A DNA stretch of 14,176 nt, taken from positions 1-14,176 of the forward strand of contig DASWFO010000246.1 of NCBI GenBank assembly GCA_036394195.1, given 5' to 3'. A program made the translations under genes and the position numbers. The DNA is from DATJPD01 sp036394195. GTDB lineage: Bacteria; Pseudomonadota; Alphaproteobacteria; CACIAM-22H2. Below, piece by piece: positions 6,575-14,176 of this stretch. Position 1 is the first letter of the stretch; each line of letters opens with the position of its first letter. The notes under the pieces are model-generated. The model saw only the letters and a program-made list of their open reading frames with translations. It searched no databases and had not been told where the DNA came from.

Positions 6575-8170
6575 ATGAGGCAGATACTGGCTTCGATGCT
6601 CAAGCTGGCCGCGGTGGCCGGCGTGGCCGCTTCACTCGCGCCCTGCGATGCGTCCGCCCAATCTTCGGGCAAGACGCTGCGCTTCATACCCGAGGCCGAC
6701 CTGCGCGTGCTCGATCCGATCTGGACGACGGCGTACATCACGCGCAACCACGGCTACATGGTCTACGACACGCTGTTCGCGATCGACGAGCATTTCAAGG
6801 TCCAGCCGCAGATGGCGGACAAATACGAGATGAGCCCGGACGGGCTCCTCTACACGATCACGCTCCGCGACGGCCTCAAGTTCCATGACGGCCAGCCGGT
6901 GCGGTCGGCGGACTGCATCGCCTCGCTGAACCGCTGGGCCAAGCGCGACGGCTTCGGCCAGAAGACGGCGCAGATGATCGTCGAGATGAAGCCGGTCGAC
7001 GACAAGACGTTCACCATTCGCCTGAAGCAGCCCTATCCGCTGCTCATCGAAAGCATCGGCAAGCTGTCGAGCAACGTGCCGTTCATCATGCCGGAGCGGA
7101 TCGCCAGCACCGATCCGTTCACGCAGATCACCGATGCCACCGGCTCGGGCCCGTTCAAGTTCGTGAAGGACGAATGGGTGCCGGGCAACAAGACGGTGTA
7201 CGTCAAGAATACCGACTACGTGCCGCGCAAGGAGCCGCCGAGCTGGGCGGCGGGCGGCAAGGTGGTGAAGGTCGACCGGGTCGAGTGGCTCTACATTCCC
7301 GATCCGGCCACCGCCGCCGCGGCGATCACCGCAGGCGAAGCCGACATGTGGCAGCAGCTCCATCCCGACCTGGTCCCGGTCCTCCAGCGCAGCAAGGACG
7401 TGGTGGTGGCCAATGTCGATCCGCTGGGCAGTATGGGGATCCTCCGCTTCAATCACCTGCAGCCGCCGTTCAACAATCCGAAGATGCGCCAGGCGCTGCT
7501 GCAGCTGGTCGACCAGAAGGAGTACATGGCCGGCGTCGCGGGCGATCCGAAGAACTGGCAGACCTGCTACTCGTACTATACGTGCGGCACACCGCTGGCA
7601 GGCGAGGCGGGCGCCGGCGGCCTGAAGGGTGACCGCAGCGTCGAGAAGGCCAGGCAGCTGGTCAAGGAGTCCGGCTACGCCGGCGAGAAGATCGTCGTCA
7701 TCGACGCGACCGACCAGCCCATCGTCCATAACCAGGCGCTGATCACCACCGAGCTGTTGCGCAAGATGGGCGTGAACGTCGATCTCCAGGCGAACGACTG
7801 GGGCACCTTGATCACCCGCCGCGCGTCGAAGGAGCCGGTCGACAAGGGCGGGTGGAGCATCTTCCACACCTGGTTCGTCGGTCCGGACCTCACCAATCCG
7901 GCGCTGAGCCTGCCGCTGCGCGGCGCCGGCGAGGCGTCGTGGTTCGGCTGGCCGACCGACGCGAAGATCGAGCAGCTGCGCGACGACTGGTTCACCGCAC
8001 CCACCGCCGACGCGCAGAAGACCTACGCCGAGGACCTGCAGAAGGAAGCGTTCGAGTTCCTGCCCTATATCCCGACCGGCCAGTTCATCATCCCGAGCGC
8101 CTACCGCAAGAACCTCGAGGGCGTGATCGTGGCGCCGGTCGCGTTCCTGTGGAACATCGAGAAGAAATGA
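6575..8170 (+). CDS. Dpp/Opp-type ABC importer, substrate-binding protein
   Basis: A 531-residue extracytoplasmic binding protein of the SBP_bac_5 (DppA/OppA) family. Signal peptide: MRQILASMLKLAAVAGVAAS with probable cleavage after ASA (residue 28); LAPC is not an acceptable lipobox because of the proline, so it is likely soluble periplasmic. Family features are the early block LRFIPEADLRVLDPIWTTAYITRNHGYMVYDTLF, then YEMSPDGLLYTITLRDGLKFHDGQPV and the later PFNNPKMRQALLQLVDQKEYMAGVAGD. The start at 6575 fits the signal peptide, has GGGGG 6-10 bases upstream and lies downstream of the sigma-54 promoter. It is the first gene of the importer operon, but separated from permease 1 by an inserted DUF559 unit. 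Ligand unknown: peptides, amides or other small molecules are all imported by this family. Confidence 0.92.
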   Translation: MRQILASMLKLAAVAGVAASLAPCDASAQSSGKTLRFIPEADLRVLDPIWTTAYITRNHGYMVYDTLFAIDEHFKVQPQMADKYEMSPDGLLYTITLRDGLKFHDGQPVRSADCIASLNRWAKRDGFGQKTAQMIVEMKPVDDKTFTIRLKQPYPLLIESIGKLSSNVPFIMPERIASTDPFTQITDATGSGPFKFVKDEWVPGNKTVYVKNTDYVPRKEPPSWAAGGKVVKVDRVEWLYIPDPATAAAAITAGEADMWQQLHPDLVPVLQRSKDVVVANVDPLGSMGILRFNHLQPPFNNPKMRQALLQLVDQKEYMAGVAGDPKNWQTCYSYYTCGTPLAGEAGAGGLKGDRSVEKARQLVKESGYAGEKIVVIDATDQPIVHNQALITTELLRKMGVNVDLQANDWGTLITRRASKEPVDKGGWSIFHTWFVGPDLTNPALSLPLRGAGEASWFGWPTDAKIEQLRDDWFTAPTADAQKTYAEDLQKEAFEFLPYIPTGQFIIPSAYRKNLEGVIVAPVAFLWNIEKK

Positions 8171-8183
8171 AAAACCTCCACCA

Positions 8184-8237
8184 CCGCCCCCCTTGAGGGG
8201 GCGGTCGGCAGCGCGTAAGCGCTGCCGGGTGGGGGGT
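8184..8237 (+). repeat. Double-hairpin repeat, left flank of the DUF559 gene
   Basis: Two hairpins lie in a row. Outer: CCGCCCCC/GGGGGCGG (8184-8191, 8197-8204), loop CTTGA. Inner: a perfect 9-bp stem CGGCAGCGC/GCGCTGCCG (8206-8214, 8219-8227) with a GTAA (GNRA-type) loop. A GGTGGGGGGT tail ends at 8237. The outer hairpin (21 bases) and the G-rich tail recur exactly, inverted, at 8591-8647. It begins 14 bases after the binding-protein stop, so it may also stabilise or attenuate that transcript. Confidence 0.85.
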
Positions 8238-8273
8238 CGCCGAGAGCCCTCGCGTCATGCCACGGTCGCATTG

Positions 8274-8666
8274 ATGACGTCACCGCTGGTCCGGACGTTG
8301 CGCGCAACCCCCACGGACGCGGAAAAGCGCGTGTGGTCCCGCGTGCGTTGCAAACAGCTCGATGGTTTTCGTTTTCGCCGCCAACATCCAATGGGTCCTT
8401 ACATCGTCGACTTCTTCTGCCCCGAGGCCAATCTGATCGTCGAACTCGACGGTGGTCAGCATGCGGACAGTCAGCAGGACGCCAAGCGTACGCGCTGGTT
8501 GGAAGCTCGCGGCTATCGGGTCATTCGCTTTTGGAATAACGAGGTGCTTGCCAACACCGGCGGCGTGATACTCGATGCGCTTCGCGCCACACCCCCCACC
8601 CGCCCGAGGCCGCAGGCCTCGGGCACCCGCCCCCTCAAGGGGGGCGGGGCTGGATCGCCCGGATAA
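8274..8666 (+). CDS. DUF559 (PF04480) endonuclease-like protein
   Basis: A 130-residue protein with the DUF559 fold, a Vsr/PD-(D/E)XK-related nuclease-like domain. Visible are TPTDAEKRVWSRVR, FRFRRQHPMGPYIVDFFCP, LIVELDGGQH and YRVIRFWNNEVL. Candidate catalytic residues are Asp46, Glu57, Asp59, Gln62 and His63. The ATG at 8274 matches the usual family start; the frame is open back to a TTG in the left repeat's loop, but that extension is repeat-derived. No clear ribosome binding site is seen. The domain ends around residue 104; the remaining roughly 26 residues are proline/glycine-rich and translated from the right-hand repeat. It ends 6 bases before permease 1. It has no role in transport and appears to be an insertion in the operon. 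Function unproven; homing, repair or repeat mobilisation are possibilities. Confidence 0.85.
   Translation: MTSPLVRTLRATPTDAEKRVWSRVRCKQLDGFRFRRQHPMGPYIVDFFCPEANLIVELDGGQHADSQQDAKRTRWLEARGYRVIRFWNNEVLANTGGVILDALRATPPTRPRPQASGTRPLKGGGAGSPG
8591..8647 (-). repeat. Double-hairpin repeat, right flank of the DUF559 gene
   Basis: This is the inverted partner of 8184-8237. The outer hairpin (8627-8634/8640-8647) is an exact 21-base reverse complement of the left one, and ACCCCCCACCC (8591-8601) is the reverse complement of the left G-rich tail. The inner hairpin differs completely in sequence: GCCCGAGGCC/GGCCTCGGGC (8602-8611, 8615-8624), 10 bp with a GCA loop, yet pairs perfectly. It lies inside the 3' end of the DUF559 reading frame. 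Confidence 0.85.
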
Positions 8667-8672
8667 AGCCGC

Positions 8673-9614
8673 GTGTTTTCGTATGTCATCCGGCGCGTTC
8701 TCGCCACCATTCCCGTCATGGGCGTGGTGGCGCTATTCGTCTTCTCGCTGCTCTACCTGGCGCCGGGCGATCCGGCGGCGGTGATCGCCGGCGATCTCGC
8801 CACCGTCGACGACATCATCCGCATCCGCGCCAAGCTCGGGCTGGATCAGCCGTTCCATATCCGCTTTGGCACCTGGCTGTGGGCGGTGCTGCACGGCGAC
8901 CTCGGCATCTCGATCTTCACCAACCTGCCGGTGACCCGCCTGATCGGACAGCGGATCGAGCCGACCGTGGCGCTGACGCTGTGTACTCTCGTGGTCGCCG
9001 TCGTCTTCGCCGTGCCGATGGGCGTGCTGGCGGCGTGGAAGGCCGGACGCTGGCTCGACCGCGCGGTCATGGCGTTCGCCGTGGTCGGGTTCTCGGTGCC
9101 GATCTTCGTGCTCGCCTATCTTCTGATCTTCGGCCTGTCGCTCGGCCTCGACCTGCTGCCGGTGCAGGGCTATGCCAGCATCCGCGACGGGTTCGGGCCG
9201 TTCATCCAGCACCTGATATTGCCGAGCTTCGCGCTCGGCATCACCTACATGGCGCTGATCGCCCGCATCACCCGCGCCAGCATGCTCGACGTGTTGTCGC
9301 AGGACTACATCCGGACCGCGCAGGCCAAGGGCCTGGCCACCGGCAAGGTGTTGATCGGCCATGCGCTGAAGAACGCCGCGGTGCCGATCGTCACCGTCAT
9401 CGGCATCGGCGTGGCGCTGCTGATCAGCGGCGTCGTCGTGACCGAGACGGTATTCGCGATCCCCGGCATCGGCCGGCTGACCGTCGACGCCATCCTGCGT
9501 CGCGACTATCCGATCATCCAGGGCGTGATCCTGATCTTCTCGGCCGCCTACGTGCTGATCAATCTGCTGGTCGATCTGAGCTACACCGTGCTCGATCCCA
9601 GGATCAGGTACTAG
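8673..9614 (+). CDS. Dpp/Opp-type ABC importer, permease 1 (DppB-like)
   Basis: A 313-residue inner-membrane permease of the binding-protein-dependent transport family. The N-terminal MFSYVIRRVLATIPVMGVVALFVF segment and LYLAPGDPA are standard for DppB/OppB. About six membrane spans can be placed (near residues 9-30, 98-121, 131-158, 177-199, 236-262, 281-303). The EAA coupling loop is DYIRTAQAKGLATGKVLIGHALKN near 211-234, contacting the ATPases. C-terminal LVDLSYTVLDPRIRY is typical. The start is a GTG at 8673, because no in-frame ATG gives the conserved N-terminus; the ribosome site is weak (GGATAAAG), and the DUF559 stop lies 6 bases upstream, so translation may be coupled to that inserted gene. 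Confidence 0.93.
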   Translation: MFSYVIRRVLATIPVMGVVALFVFSLLYLAPGDPAAVIAGDLATVDDIIRIRAKLGLDQPFHIRFGTWLWAVLHGDLGISIFTNLPVTRLIGQRIEPTVALTLCTLVVAVVFAVPMGVLAAWKAGRWLDRAVMAFAVVGFSVPIFVLAYLLIFGLSLGLDLLPVQGYASIRDGFGPFIQHLILPSFALGITYMALIARITRASMLDVLSQDYIRTAQAKGLATGKVLIGHALKNAAVPIVTVIGIGVALLISGVVVTETVFAIPGIGRLTVDAILRRDYPIIQGVILIFSAAYVLINLLVDLSYTVLDPRIRY

Positions 9615-9622
9615 CGTGTCGG

Positions 9623-9703
9623 CGTCATCGCGAGGAGCGGAGCGACGAAGCGATCCAGGAGTCGACTGGATTGCTTCGCCCCGTGCCGGGGCTCGCAATG
9701 ACG
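9623..9703. repeat. Alphaproteobacterial intergenic palindromic repeat
   Basis: An 81-base palindrome in the gap between the two permease genes. CGTCATCGCGAG (9623-9634) pairs with CTCGCAATGACG, and GAAGCGATCCAG (9647-9658) pairs with CTGGATTGCTTC, each with one mismatch or wobble. The arms have unlike middles: the right one carries its own GCCCC/GGGGC hairpin. This CGTCAT-GCGAG/ATCCAG type is well known in many alphaproteobacterial genomes. The remaining gap to permease 2 (9704-9794) holds nothing I recognise beyond the GGAG ribosome site. Confidence 0.85.
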
Positions 9704-9794
9704 GACAAAACTGGCGACCTATGCGCTCTCAGCACTTCTCCGCCCACTCCACGGTGACCTTGATCGAGTACCCACAGTTCAAGCGGAGTCTACC

Positions 9795-10663
9795 GTGACG
9801 ACAATCGCGGAAACGGCCGCTCAATCGCCCCGCCGCCATCCCGCCGTCGCGTTCCTGCGCCGCCATCCGACCATGGTGCTGGGGCTGGTGATCCTGGCGG
9901 CGATGATCGGGCTCGCCGTTTTGGCCCCGGTCCTCGGCACGGTCGATCCGCAGGCGCTGTCGCCGGTGCGGCGGCTGAAGCAGCCCTCCGCGGTCTACTG
10001 GTTCGGCACCGACATGCTCGGGCGCGACGTCTATAGCCGCACGATCTACGGCTCGCGCGTCTCGCTGACGGTCGGCATCGCGGTGGCGGTTCTGAGCATC
10101 GCGTTCGGGCTCGGCTTCGGGCTCATCACCGGCTTCGTGCGGCTGGCCGACACGCTCCTGATGCGGGTGATGGACGGGCTGATGTCGATCCCGCCGGTGC
10201 TGCTGGCGATCGCGCTGATGGCGCTGACCAAGGCCAGCGTCGGGAACGTCATCGTCGCGATCACGCTCGCCGAGGTGCCGCGCGTGACGCGCCTCGTGCG
10301 CAGCGTGGTGCTCACCTTGCGCGAGCAGCCCTTCGTCGAAGCCGCGGTGGCGTCCGGCAGCCGGTTTCCGCGCATCCTGCTGCGCCACATTTTGCCCAAT
10401 ACCGTCGCTCCGTTGCTCGTGCAGGGCACCTATATCTGCGCGTCGGCGATGATCACCGAGGCGATCCTGAGCTTCATCGGCGCCGGCACGCCGCTCAACA
10501 TCCCGAGCTGGGGCAACATCATGGCCGAGGGCCGGGCGCTGTTTCAGGTCGCCGGCTACATCATCCTATTTCCGGGGCTGTTCCTGTCGCTGACCGTGCT
10601 GGCGGTCAACCTCGTCGGCGACGGGCTGCGCGATGCGCTGGATCCGCGGCTGGCGCGGAACAT

Positions 10664-10667
<4 letters not shown>
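9795..10667 (+). CDS. Dpp/Opp-type ABC importer, permease 2 (DppC-like)
   Basis: A 290-residue inner-membrane permease with the DppC/OppC N-terminal layout: a short cytoplasmic lead, FLRRHPTMVLGLVILAAMIGLAVLAP span, then periplasmic YWFGTDMLGRDVYSRTIYGSRVSL. The EAA loop is VEAAVASGSRFPRILLRHILPN (about 181-202), and SFIGAGTPLNIPSWGNIMAEGR and LGDGLRDALDPRL-like VNLVGDGLRDALDPRLARNM are typical C-terminal blocks. GTG start at 9795, with GGAG 6 bases before it. Its TGA overlaps the next gene's GTG (GTGA), so it is translation-coupled to the first ATPase. Confidence 0.94.
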
Positions 10668-12681
<2,014 letters not shown>

Positions 12682-12693
12682 CCCCGCCATTTT

Positions 12694-12728
12694 CCCTCCC
12701 CCCTTGCGGGGGAGGGTAGGGTGGGGGT
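12694..12728 (+). repeat. Solo hairpin repeat related to the DUF559 flanks
   Basis: A 9-bp stem CCCTCCCCC/GGGGGAGGG (12694-12702, 12708-12716) with loop CTTGC is followed by TA and GGGTGGGGGT (ends 12728). Loop and tail closely match the DUF559-flanking repeats (CTTGA loop, GGGTGGGGGGT tail), but the inner hairpin is absent. It lies between convergent genes, 12 bases after the second ATPase, and may act as a weak transcription barrier; there is no T-run. Confidence 0.75.
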
Positions 12729-12758
12729 GAGGCCGCGCCACCTGGGGCCGCGATGCCG

Positions 12759-13040
12759 CTAGTGCAGCGTATCTCCGCGCGGCCGTTGGGCTGGCCCCAC
12801 CGTCAACGTGAAGTGTCCTGTCGGCGTCGTCACCGCCGGTGACAAGATTTCGTACTCGATATTGTAAGCGTCGCCGAAGGTCGCGATTTTGGGACGGGTG
12901 ATGACGACGCGAAGCGCCCACACACGTTGGTCCTTGGCGCGGAACCTCCACGTGAACTCGCCCGGGATGTTTTCGGGCGTCTGCCGGTTGATGCGCTCGA
13001 TGCGCTCGGCAAGCTGGTCCGCGACGTACTGATCAAGCAT
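12759..13040 (-). CDS. Small hypothetical protein
   Basis: A 93-residue frame starting MLDQYVADQLAERIERINRQ and containing FTWRFRAKDQRVWALRVVITRPKIATFGDAYNIEYEIL, which reads like a genuine folded protein: an amphipathic helix, then alternating strand-like segments. I do not recognise a family. The start at 13040 is chosen because the 36 residues of open frame above it are arginine-rich and overlap the upstream gene's end; no strong ribosome site is seen. It follows the HD-domain gene by 85 bases on the same strand and may be co-transcribed with it. Confidence 0.5.
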   Translation of the reverse strand: MLDQYVADQLAERIERINRQTPENIPGEFTWRFRAKDQRVWALRVVITRPKIATFGDAYNIEYEILSPAVTTPTGHFTLTVGPAQRPRGDTLH

Positions 13041-13125
13041 GGCTTTGGCGCGCCGGTCGCGTGGGTGACGTCTTCGCCGTCGACGCGATCGGCTCTCGAG
13101 TTCGACCGGACGGCGCGGCGGGAGA

Positions 13126-13845
13126 TTACCCGCGCCAGGCCGAGGCACGGATCACGCTGCAGAAATTGCGTCGCCCGAAGGACGGATCCTTGTCGGCGAG
13201 CACGTCGGCCTTCACGTTGCCGAAGGTCGTCTCCGGCTTGTGCTTGATGCCGTCATAGAAGGCCCGGATGATGTCTTCCTTGAAGAACTCGGGCCGTGGA
13301 TGCGCGGCCACGACCGCGTCGCGCTCCGCATCGCTGTACTCGGCATAGGTCAGTCCGAGCACATCCATCTCCACGCCGGCGGTGACCAGCGTTATGACCG
13401 GGTGCATGTGCTGCGGAATGCCCGGCGTCGTGTGCAGGGCGATCGCCGTCCACACCGTGTCGATGTCGTGCTGGGCAATGCCGTGGCTGCGCAGGAAGTC
13501 GCGGGCGGTGTTCGCCCCGTCGACCTCGAAGCGTTCGCGAACGCTGCTGTGCCGGGGGGTCAGGCCCATGTCGTGGAACATCGCTCCCACATAGAGAAGC
13601 TCCGCATCGAATTTCAGGGCGCGATGCTGGCCGGCCAAGGCGCCCCAGTAATAGACCCGGCTGGAATGGTGAAACAGCAGGGGAGACTCGGTGTCTCGGA
13701 CGAGCTCCGTTGCCTCTCTGGCCAGCGCGCTGTCGGGGATGCGCACACCGTCGATGGTGAGTGTCTTGGCGCTTCTCCGGCCGGCTGATCTCGGAAGATC
13801 GGGTGAGGCCGGGGCGGTATATCCGTTGTTCGCTGTGAGTGTCAT
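13126..13845 (-). CDS. HD-domain hydrolase, cyanamide hydratase-like
   Basis: A 239-residue metal-dependent HD-domain protein. Metal-site residues are visible: His59/His60 in LLFHHSSRVYYWGAL, the His91-Asp92 doublet in GAMFHDMGLTPRH, and His138 in IALHTTPGIP. FHHSSRVYYWG together with FHDMGLT resembles cyanamide hydratases (Cah, yeast Ddi2) and their many bacterial relatives more than nucleotide phosphohydrolases. Hydration of a nitrile-like or isocyanide-like compound is an inference only. It begins at ATG 13845 with AGGAG 7 bases upstream, a strong ribosome site. It is divergent from a GlxA-type regulator gene, which is therefore its likely controller. Confidence 0.82.
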   Translation of the reverse strand: MTLTANNGYTAPASPDLPRSAGRRSAKTLTIDGVRIPDSALAREATELVRDTESPLLFHHSSRVYYWGALAGQHRALKFDAELLYVGAMFHDMGLTPRHSSVRERFEVDGANTARDFLRSHGIAQHDIDTVWTAIALHTTPGIPQHMHPVITLVTAGVEMDVLGLTYAEYSDAERDAVVAAHPRPEFFKEDIIRAFYDGIKHKPETTFGNVKADVLADKDPSFGRRNFCSVIRASAWRG

Positions 13846-13909
13846 CGCACGGCTCCTGTTGGGTTGTTTCTTGTGAAGCTCATGTGAGGCTGGCAGGATA
13901 TGTCCCCAA

Positions 13910-13939
13910 TCGACGGGACACGTCTAAATCGGACATAAT
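13910..13939 (+). promoter_or_regulatory. Probable promoter of the GlxA-type regulator gene
   Basis: CATAAT (13934-13939, 5/6 match to the -10 box) lies 18 bases after TCGACG (13910-13915, 4/6 match to -35). Transcription would start near 13946, leaving a very short leader before the ATG at 13955. An inverted repeat TGTCCC/GGGACA (13901-13906, 13915-13920) overlaps the -35 region. Confidence 0.4.
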
Positions 13940-13954
13940 GCGTCTAAGGCGGCC
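13921..13954 (+). promoter_or_regulatory. 20-bp-spaced direct repeats, candidate AraC-type operator
   Basis: CGTCTAA-NN-CGG occurs at 13921 and again at 13941, exactly 20 bp apart, matching at 13 of 20 positions over the full period. A same-face, two-helical-turn direct repeat is what AraC-family dimers bind. The copies cover the -10 box, likely start of transcription and ribosome site of the regulator gene, which would suit autorepression, and they sit upstream of the divergent HD gene. Confidence 0.45.
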
Positions 13955-14176
13955 ATGGCCACGCGCAAGGCGCCCCCTCGCACGATCGCGATCCTCGCCA
14001 TGCCCGGCGTCCAGCTGCTGGACGTGTCCGGTCCGTTGGATGTGTTCGCCGAAGCCAATGTCCAGGCGGCGCGCGATGCCTATCGCTTGCGCGTGATCGC
14101 GGCGGCGCCCGGCGCGATTGTCAGTTCCTCCGGCACCCGGCTGGTGTCCGATCGCGTCATCGGGGACCGAACACGT
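13955..14176 (+). CDS. GlxA-type transcriptional regulator, N-terminal part
   Basis: The 74 visible residues run from MATRKAPPRTIAILAMPGV through QLLDVSGPLDVFAEAN to APGAIVSSSGTRLVSDR and continue past the window edge. This is the start of a DJ-1/PfpI (class I glutamine amidotransferase-like) domain; the wording LLDVSGPLDVFAEAN is characteristic of GlxA/FtrA regulators, which carry an AraC helix-turn-helix at the C-terminus (not in view). A stand-alone DJ-1 enzyme such as isonitrile hydratase is the alternative. ATG at 13955, AAGG 5 bases before it. Divergent from the HD hydrolase. Confidence 0.8.
   Translation, partial: MATRKAPPRTIAILAMPGVQLLDVSGPLDVFAEANVQAARDAYRLRVIAAAPGAIVSSSGTRLVSDRVIGDRTR

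Larger units (their letters stand above)
8184..8647 (+). mobile_element. Putative DUF559 unit bounded by inverted repeats
   Basis: About 464 bp: an inverted pair of composite hairpin repeats enclosing a single nuclease-like gene, inserted between the importer's binding-protein and permease genes. These are normally adjacent in Dpp/Opp operons. No target-site duplication was made out. Mobility is inferred from the layout and from the related solo repeat at 12694-12728, not shown directly. Confidence 0.5.

Noticed and set aside
8184..8204. Intrinsic terminator after the importer binding-protein gene
   Set aside because: The hairpin is strong but is followed by GC-rich sequence with no T-run, and the same hairpin recurs inverted as part of a repeat.
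8193..8273. A 27-residue N-terminal extension of the DUF559 protein from a TTG
   Set aside because: It starts in the loop of the left repeat and is arginine-rich; family members begin near the ATG at 8274.
13041..13148. A longer or frameshifted form of the small 93-residue protein
   Set aside because: The upstream frame is arginine-rich and overlaps the HD gene's end; another frame reads VDGEDVTHATGAPKPC just before 13040, but there is not enough to argue a frameshift.

Overview
The window is high-GC DNA whose gene content and repeats fit a soil-type alphaproteobacterium (Hyphomicrobiales or Rhodospirillales/Reyranella-like). The evidence is a Bug/TTT-type solute receptor, an orphan PF04392 substrate-binding protein, the CGTCAT-GCGAG...GAAGC-ATCCAG palindromic repeat common in such genomes, and GC-rich third codon positions. 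The genus cannot be resolved from the sequence.

Region 1 (1-5229, minus strand). A compact catabolic-looking operon reads right to left: amidohydrolase/deacetylase-type metallohydrolase, amidase-signature amidase, Bug-family periplasmic receptor, type I sulfatase. The first two junctions are 4-base overlaps (ATGA, GTGA) and the last gap is 2 bases, so the four are probably one translation-coupled unit. It looks like uptake plus hydrolysis of a small acylated, amidated or sulfated compound. At the left edge another minus-strand gene begins with a signal peptide; it has its own promoter with a palindromic operator in the -35/-10 spacer.

Region 2 (5230-6574, plus strand). A lone PF04392-type ABC substrate-binding protein lies divergent to the operon. 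It is bounded exactly by a 17-bp direct repeat that covers the family's C-terminal codons plus an ATGA stop/start junction. A 17-codon mini-ORF in front of it ends in the same residues, so this looks like the remainder of a tandem paralogue array.

Region 3 (6575-12681, plus strand). A complete Dpp/Opp-type ABC importer: substrate-binding protein, two permeases and two ATPases. A near-consensus sigma-54 (RpoN) -24/-12 promoter precedes it. The permease2-ATPase1-ATPase2 junctions overlap by 4 bases. The other two intergenic gaps are occupied by inserted elements: a DUF559 endonuclease-like gene framed by inverted double-hairpin repeats between the binding protein and permease 1, and an alphaproteobacterial palindrome between the permeases. 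A solo repeat with the same architecture as the DUF559 flanks lies just after the second ATPase gene.

Region 4 (12682-14176). A small protein of unknown function and an HD-domain hydrolase related to cyanamide hydratases lie on the minus strand. They diverge from the start of a GlxA-type (DJ-1/PfpI N-terminal) regulator cut by the window edge. The divergent spacer carries 20-bp-spaced direct repeats overlapping the regulator's likely promoter and start.

The strongest candidate for an undescribed system is the DUF559 gene with its paired, inverted, structure-conserved hairpin repeats and the related solo copy 4 kb away. It resembles a REP/REPIN-style mobile or domesticated unit, but with a PD-(D/E)XK-type nuclease instead of a Y1 transposase.
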